Source of the DNA: Chelonoidis abingdonii
Taxonomy: Eukaryota; Chordata; Testudines; Testudinidae
Direction of reading: 5' to 3'
Assembly: GCF_003597395.2 (NCBI RefSeq)
Contig: NC_133774.1
Span: 45,772,631 to 45,836,630 of the forward strand
Length of the DNA stretch: 64,000 nt
Part shown: positions 48,252 to 59,862 of the stretch, in pieces
Layout: each line of letters opens with the position of its first letter
Position numbering within the stretch: the first letter of the stretch is position 1
Made by a program: the position numbers and the translations under genes
Notes under the pieces: model-generated
The model's database searches: none
What the model saw: the letters and a program-made list of their open reading frames with translations, nothing else
What the model was told of the DNA's origin: nothing

Positions 48252-50204
48252 ATGTAGATTTACTAATTCATTAATCATGTAGGCAGGATCAGAACGGGCT
48301 TCAGGCACAGAGTGCTACTTGGCAGGATGCATAGTGACCACAGTATCATTAGCAAGATTCCACTGCAGTTCTAGAAAATATGGATCATAGAGGAAAGAGT
48401 AATATTAGACACCATCATTTGGCTCTCACCCTAACATGTCTATAAGCTTATCTTAAACAAGCTAAAGGGAAGAATTATGTAACAGAATATCTAAACTGAG
48501 CAGATCACAGCAGGCAGTAAAGCCACTTTGGTGCACACTGAACATGATAAACATTTTCCCCCCTTCTTACAAATTATTGAGGTTCTACCTGACTTCAAGA
48601 TAAGCAGATGCATCTTCAGCAAAATAAAAATGTATATTTTATTGTAGAAAAATCTAAATATTATAAGCTGTTCTATATTAAAAGTATTTGGGAACAACGA
48701 AGTAGCATTTCTAGTTGTTTAAATCACATTTTGCATTTCACTGAATCATGACAGTAACTACCTTTACTTGATATCCCACTTACCACTCATTAACATTATA
48801 TTCCTACTAAATTTAGAGTCTGAATTAGAATTGAACTATTCACAGCAAGTGATTTATTTACTGACCTTAGACTTTTTGGTTTGTAAAGAATGTTTACAAG
48901 TTTTCTCGCTATTTGTAGTTGCTCAATGAACATTTTATGCAAATATATTTCAACCTATGAGTTTAAAATATGCTCTTTGTTTCAACTATTTCATCAGCTA
49001 TTTCTGGTGTCACTGATCATATGATGATATTTTACTCTCTGAGCAACAGACAAACATTTCAAAGAAAAAACCCCAAAGACTTCAAGACAGCCAGGCAAAT
49101 GCTTCTGGTATAAATTTTTGCATGAACACATTATGCATTCTTGTAGACAAAAAGTTTCTTACACAAATGTTCAAAGAAAATGAACAAACACATTGTGAAC
49201 ACACTCAAAAGCAATTAACTGTTAATCTAAATCAATGTTCATGATTGCATTATCTTCCCAGTTGTATTCTGAATTGATAAACATAACTGTGAACTACTCT
49301 ACTTGTTGTATACTTTGCTCTTCCTCACACTCCAAAAAATGGAGACACACCACATGCCCAATCCATACTTATTTTGTCATCTCTAACCAAATACAGCTTA
49401 TTCATAGGTTGACCTTAAACCCATAGCCCAACATCAATTATGTAACTCAAAAACACTTCCTATAAAAATCAGCACCCCTAACCCCTCCAAGGACATTTTA
49501 GAATCTATTTTTCCTCAGTAGGGAATATATAGTTTCAAGTAACATGCCTTCATTATACAGTTTTTCATTTAGAATTCTAATTCAGAAGAATGAATTCTGA
49601 AAGTAAAACATTTTCAATTTTCAATAAATAGGTAAGATTTAAAAATAAGACTGCATCTTTCATCAAGCCTTTATTTAGTCTCCAATTCCGCAGCAAAATC
49701 CACTGGATATAAGCAAGGCATTTATCAAATCAGCCCTTGCTTTGTTAAAGAGTGTTTGCCAAGTAAAAACCTGCTGCCTTCACTCAGAGCTGCTGTGTGA
49801 AATCAGACACGAGGCTCGTAAGAGGATCTGGTAAACAGAGAGGAGTTTCAGTAGATTATTTTCTTTTGAATACACTTCTAAACTACTCTGCACTGTGCAT
49901 TAGACTTCGATATACTGAAAGTGCAGCTCTGATAATTTGGAATAAAAAATTATGTTCTTTGAAGAGATCCCATTTACTTATTAAAAGTTTATACACAAAA
50001 AAACCATTTAAAAGCACATCTTCAGCAAGATGAATTATGTACAAAACATTAGAGTGAAATTTAATCAATCACAAACCAGTGTATGAGAATCAAATTGTGT
50101 ATTGTTTGCCAATATTGCTGTGTAACAAGTTTATTTGCGCTTTTCCATGTGTAGTGCTTCTGGGACAATCTTATTTTTCCCTCAATTATTTTATTTATAA
50201 TTTG

Positions 50205-50475
50205 TATTACAGTGGTGCTTAGAGGCCCCAACTGAGACTGGGGTCTCATTGTGCTACGCACTGTACAAACACATTTTAATTGACAGCCTCCGCTTGAAAA
50301 AGTTAACAGTGTAAATAGACAAGACAGACAAATAGTGAGAGGGGAAAGAGAGGCGTAACAAGGTGAAGTGACTTGCCCAAGATCACACAGCAGGACAATG
50401 GTGTAGCTGCAAACAGAACCCAGCTCTGAGTTCCAGCCCAGTGCCCTACCTACTGGACCATGCTACCTTTCTCAT
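50205..50475. mobile_element. MIR-like SINE
   Basis: Contains the phrase gaagtgacttgcccaagatc acacagcagg, the conserved core of MIR-type SINEs. It is followed by ttccagcccagtgccctacc and preceded by ggtgcttagaggccccaact. It is divergent from mammalian MIR, as expected for an ancient CORE-SINE shared across amniotes. Weaker relics of the same kind appear inverted near 26000-26090 and 62285-62400. Confidence 0.6.
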
Positions 50476-50986
50476 AAGAATTACTTAATTCTACCTGATA
50501 TGATGTATATTAATGTAATTTAAAAATCTACTGTCTTCATTTAGAAATGATCTCTCTCTCTCAAACTGATCACCAAATATTATTACATTCTTCTTCCCCC
50601 ACCAAAAACCCTGTGACTGCTGACCAATTAAGCACTCAAGCGAGGTAACAACAGCGTTGAGGACGCAGATGAAACTTTAATTATGTCCCATTGTGAATAT
50701 CCATTATGATAGTCTTCAATTATATGGTCACACTACTTCTAAATTGTACATTTTTCTCTAGAACACCTATATTGTGTGTTGCTTCATGTAGTATTATGTA
50801 TTACTCTGCATAGGCCAAAAGCTATGAAGGCTACTTATATGAATTCTACAGACAAATTATAATGATTGTTTAATCTGTACTATGTACTAGTACTAGGTCA
50901 ATAGTGAAAATTCACTTGAATATATAGGCTGCCTCAGCGTGAACTAAGTGCATAGTTAACTACCTCATCCCCTGAAATGCAACTAA

Positions 50987-52218
50987 GGCCTGGTCTATAC
51001 TACGCGTTTATACCGACTTTAGCAGCGTTAAACCTATTTAATGCTGCACCCGTCCACACGAGACCCTTTATATCAATATAAAGGGCTCTTTAAACCAGTT
51101 TCTGTACTCCTCCCCGACGAGAGGAGTAGCGCTGAAATCAGTATTACCATATCGGATTAGGGTTAGTGTGGCCGCAAATCGAAGGTATTGGCCTCCGGGC
51201 GGTATCCCACTGTGCACCTCCAGCTATCCCACAGTCCCCGCAGTCTCCGAAAAGCATTTGCATTCTTGGCTGAGCTCCCAATGCCTGTAGGGTCAAACAC
51301 ATTGTCCGGGGTGGTTCAGGGTATATCTCGTCAATTACCCCTTCCCCCCCCCCCGTGAAAGAAAAGGGAAAAAAATCGTTTCTTGACTTTTTTCAATGTC
51401 ACCCTATGTCTACTGCATGCTGCTGGTAGAGACGCGGTGCTGGGCACTGAACAGCAGCATCCTCTCCCCTCCCCTCCCCGGTGGCAGACAGTACAGTGCA
51501 AAGGACTGTACTGATATCCTCATCATCATCCCGTGAGTGCTCCTGGCTGGCCTCAGGTGAGGTCGGCCGGGGCGCCTGGGTAAAAATAGGAATGACTCCC
51601 GGTCATTCCCGGCAGATGGTACAGAACGGCTGGTAACCGTCCTCATCATAGCAACTGGGGGCTGAGCTCCATCAGCCCCCCCTTTCATGTCTAAAGAAAA
51701 GATTCTGTACTGCCTGGACTATCATAGCAGCGGGATGCTGGGCTCCTCTCCCCCCCACCGTTTAATGTCCTGCCTGGACTATCATAGCAGCTGGAGGCTG
51801 CCTCCCCCTCATTTTATCTCACTAAAATCAGTGTTTCTTATTCCTGCATTCTTTAGTGTTACTTATTCCTGCATTCTTTATTACTTCATCACACAAATGG
51901 GGGGGACCTGCAACGGTAGCCCAGAGGGTTGGGGAGGAGGGAAGCAACGGGTGGGGTTGTTGCAGGGGCACCCCCTAGAATGGCATGCAGCTCATCATTT
52001 CTGTGGGATCTGCGGGGGAGACTGCGGGAACTATGGGATAGCTACGGGATAGCTACCCACAGTGCAACGCTCCAGAAAATCGACACTAGCCTCGGTACAT
52101 GGACGCACACGACCGAATTAATGTGCTTAGTGTGGCCGTGTGCACTCGACTTTATACAATTTGTTTTACAAAACCAGTTTATGTAAAATCGGAATAATCC
52201 TGTAGTGTAGACATACCC
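50987..52218. mobile_element. Non-autonomous PIF/Harbinger-like transposon, 1.2 kb
   Basis: It begins ggcctggtctatactac and ends, inverted, gggtatgtctacactac, with TAA on both sides (50984-50986, 52219-52221). The 3-bp TWA duplication is a PIF/Harbinger sign. Subterminal parts (ccagctatcccacagtcccc on the left, gggatagctacccacagtgc on the right) are also inverted relatives. The middle contains a partial internal duplication of tgcctggactatcatagcag (51711-51730 and 51771-51790). No transposase frame is present. Confidence 0.82.
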
Positions 52219-52221
52219 TAA

Positions 52222-52375
52222 GTTGGGAATGGATGACAGGGGATGGATCACTTGATGATTACCTATTCTGTTCATCCCCTCCAGGGCACCTGGCATTAGC
52301 CACTGTCAGAAGATAGGACATTGGGCTAGATGGACCTTTGATCTGACCCAGTATGGCCATTCTTATGTTCTTAAG
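52222..52375 (+). mobile_element. CR1 LINE 3' tail
   Basis: ggaatggatgacaggggatg, then ctagatggacctttgatctg and acccagtatggccattctta, the same tail type as at 3000-3169. It is severely 5'-truncated and abuts the Harbinger-like element. Confidence 0.9.
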
Positions 52376-52734
52376 GAAGGCTCTTCTGCTTGTTGAAAAC
52401 TAGTATTGTATGTGCTGCTGATTAAATTATTCAATTATATAGAGAAGTGAAAGATCATTAGAGGTATTGGAGCATCACAGTAATGAAAACAGTGTTAAGT
52501 ATGTAAGCATGAAAAAATATGACAGGAATCTATATGTTGCAAAAGAGTTTGATATACTGTATAACCTTTGTCATTTTTTATATGAATGCTAAACCATACA
52601 ATATTCACGATCTCTTCGCGTGAGAATTTTTTTAAATAAAAACTCCCAGGTTTCATTATTTTCTTTTAAAGGAAAATATTCCAGAATGATATCACAATGT
52701 GCTCTATTTTGGAAAACTGAACACTGAAATAATT

Positions 52735-53955
52735 CATGCTCTTCTTGAAATCTTGTCCTCTTGCAGTTTCCATGACTCTGACCTCTCCTCGTTCTTCTCC
52801 TATCTCTAACTGCTCATTCAGTGTGTCCTTCAGAAGAGTCTTAATGTGGGGTTCTACAGGGCTCTGTTTTTGGTCCCCTTCTCTTCTATTGCTATACCTT
52901 ATCGCTGAGTAATCTCATTCGCAAACACAAATCCAACTACTATCTCTATACTAAAACTCACCGATCTACCTCTCTACTCCAGACCTCACCTTCTATTCAA
53001 ATTAAAATCTTGGCCTATCTCTGACATCTCTGAATGGATGTCTGCCATCACCTCAAACTCAACATGACTAAAACATAACTCAATCTCTACCACCTCCTCT
53101 CTCAATCACTGTGAACCACACCACCATCCTGCCTGTCACTCAGGCCAGTATCTTGATTATAGTCTTTGACTCAGGCCTCTCTTTCGAGGTTCTCACATCC
53201 ATATCTAAATCTTGTGGATTCTTTCTGCATCACACCTTCCCTATCTATCCACATAGCTAAAACCTCATCTACGCTCTTCTCTCATGTCTCAGCTACTACG
53301 ACATCCTTCTCTCTGGCCTTGACAAATGAAATCTTGCCCTATTTATATCCATTCCAAATGCTGCTGTAAAAATCATCTTCCTAGCCCATCATTATGGCTG
53401 TCACCTTGTTCTTTGCATCCCTCCACTGGCTCCCCCTTCTTTATTGCACCGAACATACACTATTTGTTTTCATTTTCAAAGCCCTTCATGGCCTATCTCC
53501 ACCCTACCCATCATTTTACAATGTACTGTTATGATGTCAACTCCTTTCTCCAACTGACTTGTGATACCAGTCTCCAATCAGCCTGTTATTACATTTTCAA
53601 ACAAGTATCTGCGTGTTTTCTTCCATGCTGCACCTCATGCTTGGGAGCAGCTCACTGTGAATATCCACAAAGCTGCCTCATTATACTCCTTCAAACCCCT
53701 CCTTCAAACTCTGTTAGTGATGCTTACAAAAAAACTTGTCAACGATTAGGTGGCTGGTATGCTGAGACCACTGCCTATCATGCTGACCAGTACTGTCTCA
53801 TTGTTTTCTTGTACACCCCATCTCTTGTCTCACACTTAGATTTTAAGCTCTGTGGGTTAGGGACAACCTGTTTGTACTATGTTTGTCCACCTAGCACAAA
53901 GAGGTCCTGGCCCATAACCAAGGCTTCTACACACTACAGTAATATACATTTTTAA
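52735..53955 (+). mobile_element. L2-like LINE remnant
   Basis: Translated across frameshifts, the plus strand resembles the C-terminal part of an L2/CR1-clade reverse transcriptase. An LHWLP-like stretch is followed by FVFIFKALHGL-like text, then CAAPHAWEQL (frame 53561-53749) and SFKPLLQTLL. This order (dwLP, FKalhglaP, fsvaaP.lWn.lP, slesFKk.LKT) is the standard L2 ending. The 3' end (taagctctgtgggttaggga, cacctagcacaa) is the usual tail. There are many stops; inactive. Confidence 0.78.
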
Positions 53956-53971
53956 TTAAAAAAATACCTTT

Positions 53972-54185
53972 TGTAGCTGTTGCTCTTTGAGATGTGTTGC
54001 TCATGTCGATTCCAATTAGGTGTGTGTATGCTGTGTGCATAGTAGCTGGAAGGTTTTTCCCCTACTGGCATCCATTGGGTCGGTTCAGACGCCCCCTGGC
54101 GTTGTGCCTCCATCGTGCCGTATATAGGGTCCAGACGACCTGCTGCCACTTCAGTTCCTTCTTTCTGGCACTGCTCCGATAGAGG
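53972..54185. repeat. DIRS left inverted terminal repeat
   Basis: Contains gctcatgtcgattccaatta, gtagctggaaggtttttccc and gtatatagggtcc, each matched in reverse complement near 59535-59712. It is the 3' terminus of the minus-strand element. Similarity to the other repeat is roughly 75-80% by eye. Confidence 0.8.
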
Positions 54186-54751
54186 GATAGACGGGTGGGT
54201 CTTGGAATGGACACGAGCAACACATCTTGAACAACAGTTCTGGAAGGTAGGTAACTGTTTTTTCTTGTTCGAGTGCTTACTCATGTTGATTCCAATTGAG
54301 GAGACTCAAGCAGGAACTTGGAGGCAGGATTGGAGCTCATGGCTTCGCTGACTGAAGCACCACTCTAGCCTGCTGGGTAATGGTGTAGTGAGAGGCAAAA
54401 ATGTGGACTGAGGACCATGTCGCAGCCGTGTAAATTTCCTCGGTTGGAAGCTGGGCCAGGAATGCCATTGAAGATGCCTGCATCCTTGTGGAGTTCGCTG
54501 TCATGGTGGGTGCAGGCACTTTAGCCAGATCACAGCATGTGCAGATACAGGATGTGATCCGTAATTAAATTCTTTGGGAAAAGACTCGGAGTCCCTTCAT
54601 TCTGTCTGCTACTGTGACAAATAGTTGAGCAGCTTCGTCTGTTTGATATCAAAGGCCAATGCCTGGTGAATATCCAAAGAGTGAAGGTTTTGCTCTCGGC
54701 ATGTGGCTTAGGGTAAAAAACTGGAAGAAAAATGTCCTGATTAACATGAAA

Positions 54752-55315
54752 CTAGGAGACAACCTTCGGGAGGAAGGCCGAGTGCAGTTGAAGCTGAACT
54801 TTGTCTCTATAGAAGGCTGTGTAAGGAGGTTCGGACGTTAGGGCATTAAGCTCTGACACCCTCCTGGCAGAGGTTATTGCCACCAGAAATGCCACCTTCC
54901 ATGAGGCAGAGAGCAAAGAGCATGTCACTAGTGGTTCAAAGTAGGGTCCCATTAGTCTGGAAAGAACAAGGTTAAGGTCCCAGTCTGAGATCAGTTGTTG
55001 TACTTGAGGATATAATCTGTCAAGTCCTTTAAGAAAACATCCAACTATCGGGTTGGCGAAGACCATTTGGCCAGCCATGCCTGGGTGAAAGGGGGAAATG
55101 GCAGCCAAGTGAACTTCTACTGATGGCGTAGAGAGCCCTTGTTGCTTCAGGGTGCAGAAGGTACCCAAGATAAAAAGGCACTGATGAGTCCGTAGGAGAC
55201 ATATGTTTCTGCGATGACCAAACTGTGAATCTCTTCCATTTGGCCAGGTAGGTGGCACTAGTAGACTGTTTCCTACTACCAAGGAGGACTTCCCTAACTG
55301 GATCAAAGCAAGCAA
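54752..55315 (-). pseudogene. DIRS tyrosine recombinase remnant
   Basis: An open frame of 187 codons contains GCFLKGLDRLYPQVQQL, LVTCSLLSASWKVAFLVAIT and SARRVSELNALTSEPPYTAF. The last two match the N-terminal part of the catalytic domain of DIRS/Ngaro tyrosine recombinases, where the Arg of SARRVSEL is the first catalytic residue. The downstream catalytic His/Arg/Tyr region is missing from this frame. An overlapping frame (55029-55481) carries LNPMELACFDPVREVLLGSR and YLAKWKRFTVWS, the upstream core-binding part, so a frameshift separates them. Confidence 0.8.
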
Positions 55316-55481
55316 GCTCCATCGGATTTAGCCATGGAGCTTCCAAGCCATGAGGTGGAGAGATTCGAGGCTGGGATGCTGAAGACGACAGAGATCCCGA
55401 GTTATCAGGTCCAAGAGCAGTGGTAGAGTGATCGGTGTGTCTACTGACAGCTCCAGAAGAGATGTGTACCAGTACTGACAC
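55029..55481 (-). pseudogene. DIRS recombinase upstream part (shifted frame)
   Basis: A second frame overlapping the first. Residues YLAKWKRFTVWS and FYLGYLLHPEATRALYAI look like the SAM-like N-terminal domain that precedes DIRS tyrosine recombinase catalytic domains. The overlap with the following frame reflects a frameshift mutation rather than gene overlap. Confidence 0.6.
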
Positions 55482-55828
55482 AGCCAGGCTGGAGCTATCA
55501 ATATCACAGAGGCTTCATCCCATCAAACCTTGAGTAGCACCTTGTGAACGAGTGGAATGGGTGGAAACACATGGAGAAGGTGGTCCAAGGGAGAAGGAAC
55601 GCATCTGCGATTGAGCCTGGGATGTGATTCAGGAAGTCACAGAACTGCAGACACTTCCTGTTGTGTCTTGTCACAAATCTATTTCGGGAGTTCCCCACTA
55701 CTGGATGACGGTGTTCAGGACATCCGGGAGGATGGACCACTCGTGATTGTGAAAGGACATGCCAAGATGGTCTGCCAGCTCATTCTGAGCTCTGGGGAGA
55801 TAAGATGCCTACAAATGTGTCGAGTGGG

Positions 55829-56167
55829 TTATGCAAAAGTCCCACAGTTTGAGGGCTTTCTGGCATAGGGGAGAGGAGCATGCTGCCCCTTTTTATACAA
55901 AACATCATAGTTATATCGTCTGTCATGACTGATACACATCTCCCCTCCAAGTGAGTTTGGAAGGTCTAGCATGCCAGATGGACTGCCCTCAGCAATATGT
56001 GAGAGCCCTGCTTGGGACCAGAGGCCCTGAGTCCTGAACTTCCCCAGCTGCACTACCCACCCCATCGCTGACACGTCCATGACCAGGGAAAGTGATGGTT
56101 GAGGTCTGGAGAAGGGAATCCCTGAACACATGGCTTGCTGGTTGAGCCACCCATAGGAAAGACTCAA
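55829..56167 (-). pseudogene. DIRS RNase H remnant
   Basis: The frame includes SLSLVMDVSAMGWVVQLGKF and QGLWSQAGLSHI. The typical DIRS RNase H opens with a TDAS..GWGA.L pattern followed by QG.WS...HIN; here the first catalytic Asp of a TDAS motif appears as MDVS, so the Asp is kept. It lies directly after the reverse transcriptase remnant, as expected. Confidence 0.65.
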
Positions 56168-56216
56168 GAACCAGCTGGGAAAGAGTGACTACCTTGTCTA
56201 GACTGTACCAGTTTGG

Positions 56217-56705
56217 TCAATACACCAATGCTAGCCACGCCCAAAGGGTCAGAGCCTCAGTCTGGCATGCTGCACTACATAAGTGCAAGTGGCCATGTGG
56301 CCGAGGAGCTTCAGGCAATTCCTTGCCATGGTGGTAGGAAAACATCTGAGATCTTGTATGATGTTGCAAAGATTCTGAAATCATGACTGGTAGGAATGCT
56401 CTCACCTGTCTTGAGTCCAACACTGCCTCTATGCACTCTGTCGTTTGAGTAGGGGACAGGATTGACTTCTGCACATTCAGTAGAAGGCCACGGTTGTCAA
56501 AAGTTGATCTTATTAGGATTACCTGCAGCTCCACTTTTGTTCTAGAGTGACCTTTGATTAGCCAGTCGTTGAGGTACAGAAACACCTGCACGTGGCAGTT
56601 CTCCAAGAAAGGAGCCACGACTGCCATGCACTTGGTGAACACCCAAGGTGCTGCTGACAGGCCAAAGTGGAGGACAGTGAACTGATAGTGATTGTGGTTT
56701 ACCAC
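56217..56705 (-). pseudogene. DIRS reverse transcriptase remnant
   Basis: The frame has HYQFTVLHFGLSAAPWVFTK, MAVVAPFLENCHVQVFLYLN and DWLIKGHS. The catalytic YLDD box of an active DIRS polymerase appears here as YLND, so one catalytic Asp is lost. KSILSPTQTTECIEAVLDSR follows, the usual KS.L.P.Q...FiGa.LDs stretch. More of the enzyme continues upstream to about 56950 across stops (GAMEEVPREQIHE-like). Confidence 0.82.
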
Positions 56706-57084
56706 AAACCTGAGAAACCTTCTGTCAGGCAGGGTTATGGATATATGAAAGCATCGTCCTTCAAGTCAAGGGCAGCATACCAGTCCTCCCAGATCCAGGG
56801 AACGGATAATGGAGGCCAAAGAACTTCAGCTTCTTCATGAATTTGTTCCCGAGGAACCTCCTCCATCGCTCCTGCTCTTAGTAGCATCTGCATCTCTTGC
56901 ATTAGCAGATTCTCGTGAGAGGGTTCCCTGAAGAGGGACGGGGAAGGGAGGGTGAGCAGGAGGAGGTAAGCTGAAATGGAGAGAGTATCCCAGTTCTACC
57001 ATGCAGAGCACCCAGCAATCTGAAGTGATCCAGGCCCATGCATGGCAGAAGTGGGACAGTCGGCATGAAAAGGATGGAATAGTT

Positions 57085-57310
57085 CAGTGGCTCAATTTTT
57101 TTTTTTTTTTAAACTAGTGACCCCTTTCACATAGCAAGCCTCTGAATGTGATCCCTCCATATAAATTAAAAACACTTTTTTATATATTTAACACGATTAT
57201 AAATGCTGGAGGCAAAGTAGGGTTAGGGTGGAGGCTGACAGCTCACGACCCCCCATGTAATAACCTCATGACCCCCTGAGGGGTCCCAACCTTCAGTTTG
57301 AGAACCCCTG
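57085..57310. mobile_element. hAT-type MITE nested in the DIRS element
   Basis: The right end reads gtttgagaacccctg, the inverse of the 48.0-kb copy's tip. The 8-bp flanks are gaatagtt (57077-57084) and ggatagtt (57311-57318), one mismatch. The left end begins CAGTGGCTCAA and has a poly-T run. It must have inserted after the DIRS element, which dates the two. Confidence 0.85.
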
Positions 57311-57781
57311 GGATAGTTGGATGCAGTGTTTGAATCAGTGTGTTGCCCTTGGGTGCACCTTCAAAAGGCTTGTTTTGTTCAGAGGACTGTTTCACCTGCC
57401 CAGAGCCCTGAGCAGATGAAGGAGGAGGCCTCATTCTGTGGTTTCTATTACGCCTCCTAGAAGAGAGTCTTGTCTATTCTGAGGTTGGTAGAATCGAGGC
57501 AGAGGCTGGGGGTATGGCGGCCAAGGGACTTGAGAGTGGCTCTTGAGTCCTTAAGCCTACAGAGCTGCGAGTCCGTTCTCTTGGAGAAGAGGGTTGAGCC
57601 CTCGAATAGGAGGTCCTGGATGGTCTGTTGGACCTCATATGGGAGTCCTCATACCTGCAGCCAGGAGCTTCTTCTCATGACCACCCTTGACACCATGGTC
57701 CAAGCAGCTGAATCGGCAACATGTAGGGTTGCCTGTAGCGAAGCCTGCACCACAAGCTTGTGCTCCTTCAAGATGAAACAC

Positions 57782-58216
57782 TCAGCCCTCTGGCAGAAGC
57801 TCTGTGAATTTTGACATAGCACCGCAGGAATTGAAGCTATATCTTCTGAGGATCACCTGGTGGTTTGAAATCCGAAGCGGGAGCCCCCTGGTAGAATAGA
57901 CTTTCCTCCCAAAGAGGCCCAGCTTCTTCACCTCTTGGGCTTTAGGTGAGGGTCCTTGATGCCCTTTACGTTCACATTCGTTCGCTGCTGCCACCACTAA
58001 GGGGTCCAGTGGTGGGCATGAATAAAAATGTTCAAACACTTTAGAGGGGACAAGATATTTCTCTTCTGTCCTTTTCGCCGTCAGGGGCAGGGAGGCGAGG
58101 GTCTGCCACAAAGTTTTGGTGGTATCCTGTATGGTCTTAATAAGCTCCAGGGCAACTTGGAGGGTCACCAGGGGGCCAGGATGTCTATGGACCCATGTCA
58201 GGACCACGGGGTCCAA
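57782..58216 (-). pseudogene. DIRS Gag-like remnant
   Basis: The 144-codon frame contains YLVPSKVFEHFYSCPPLDPL, VVAAANECERKGHQGPSPKA, KKLGLFGRKVYSTRGLPLRI and ISNHQ. The run (vPSK...f.hPPpdSLVV.Av..R..Q...aPkdk..kkldlFGRKvYs) is the conserved portion of the DIRS ORF1 protein. It sits upstream of the polymerase in the element's own orientation. Confidence 0.8.
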
Positions 58217-59534
58217 GAACTCAGATCTACTTAACCTGGCGCCCCAAGTTCTGGGCCATCCTCTTCAGGAGCTGTTGGTGGACCCTACTGTCCCTGAGTA
58301 CAGGAGCCATGGAGGTTCCAGCCACTGCTTCATCTGGCGATGATGAAGACGAGGCTCTAATCAGGACCAGCTTTTGCTCCTGGCGTTCGGCACCGAGAGG
58401 ATCGCGCTGTGCTGGATCTTCCGGTGCGGTGACCAGCGCGGCATGGGGCAGCTGGTCTCTGCCTGTCCAATCTTGAGTGTCCGCACTCCGATCTTTGCTG
58501 GCTCCACTTGGACACAAAGGACTCTGGCTCAGAGTCTGATTGGGAGGACTCGCTCTGAAAGGACCATGGAGGAGCAGTGTCAGGAAACTGGGGACCGGTG
58601 TGACTTCCCTGCTGGTCTACAGCTGGCTTGCTCAGGACGGCACCAAAGGTCTTGGGGATGTCGTTGCCTTTGCACTCAGTGCCTGGTCTCGCCTGGAAGG
58701 GGAAGGCAGTGCCATGAAGGCAATGAGCTCTCTCACTCCCTCAAAGATCTCTGGCGTGGAAGGCATCTCCTAAGCCTCTCCGTGACTCTCCTGGAGGGGG
58801 AAGTCCTGCAGAGCCAGACTCAGCTGACACCTTGTTGGGGCAGGAGTCAACTGTGCTGGGCTACGTGGTGCCGCGGTTGCATGGCCCAATATAGGCCTCA
58901 CTGTGCTCGAGTTTTTCCATCCTGGTCTCAGTGCAGGTGAGTGCCCTGTCCAGCTCCTTCTTCTTGCAGGGCACTGGGAGCAGTGCTGTGCACTACTATG
59001 TGCGGAGCCCCTCTGCAGGGAGCCCTGCTGGTGCTGAGCCTCTCTATCAGAGTCCTTTCTCAGCACCAAAGTCTCCATTTCGACGCCGGAGCACTGTGCA
59101 CCGATATAGAGGTGCCGCATTGGCTCAGCCAAACTTGGCTCCAAGTGGGGACGGAGAGCAGCCTCCATCAGAAGGATTTTTAATCATTGCAAGATCTGCA
59201 AAGAGACCAAACAGTCCTTCTGATGCGATTCCCCCAGACTCTTCAAGCAGGAAGTGCGAGGGTCACCCCTGGGCATAGGCTTGTTACAAGCTGCACCGGG
59301 TTTAAACCCCAGGGACTGAGGCATGCCCTGGTGCCGGGGCAGGAGGAAAAGGGTAGGGAAAATGGGGGGTAACCCCCAGAATAATTCCTTACTGGAATTC
59401 TAACTATACAATGACTAAAACTAACTACAACTAACTAACTGATTTAACTATTTACAGAGAACAGTCTGAAGACCACTAGGGAGAAGGCTTGCCGAAGTAA
59501 GAGAAACGAGTGTTCCGGCTAACCATCACAGATG

Positions 59535-59712
59535 GTAAGAAGGAACTGCAGTGACGGCAGGTTGGCAGGACCCTATATACAGTGACTCCAGCGGGTGCCT
59601 GAGTCAACCCGACAAATACCACTAGGGGAAAACCTTCCAGCTACTGTGCACACAGTGCACACATACCTAATTGGAATCGACATGAGCAAGCACTTGAAGA
59701 ACTACTGCAGAT
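59535..59712. repeat. DIRS right inverted terminal repeat
   Basis: Contains accctatatacagtgactcc, aaccttccagctactgtgca and taattggaatcgacatgagc, all inverse to motifs in the left repeat. It is the 5' terminus of the minus-strand element and carries the tatatag box that may have served as promoter. Confidence 0.8.
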
Positions 59713-59862
59713 CATGTAAAATGTACTCTATTCTGCACTGAACAACAGTTGATTTCCAGGTGAAATTTCCAGGTGTTTGTTTTGACCTAAACTGTTTGGG
59801 TCAAACAGGGGGTTGTTAGGTCAAACATCTCAGTTAATATAAGGTGAAAACTATGAAACGAG

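Larger units (their letters stand above)
53972..59712 (-). mobile_element. DIRS-type tyrosine-recombinase retrotransposon, degenerate
   Basis: The element has inverted terminal repeats of about 200 bp rather than direct LTRs: gctcatgtcgattccaatta near 53997 on the left and its inverse taattggaatcgacatgagc on the right (about 59668-59687). Both repeats also carry a tatatagggtcc box. Reading 5' to 3' on the minus strand, remnants of Gag, reverse transcriptase, RNase H and a tyrosine recombinase follow in that order. A further copy of the terminal motif (gcttactcatgttgattcca, about 54277) just inside the left repeat fits the internal complementary region that DIRS elements use for circle formation. 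A hAT MITE interrupts it at 57085-57310. Frames are broken, so it is a fossil. Confidence 0.88.

Noticed and set aside
53326..53955. Plus-strand frame of 209 codons as a gene
   Set aside because: It is a shadow of the decayed L2-like LINE; the meaningful peptide pieces are scattered over three frames.
58195..59372. Several plus-strand open frames of 60-190 codons
   Set aside because: They are antisense to the Gag side of the DIRS element and show no recognisable domains.
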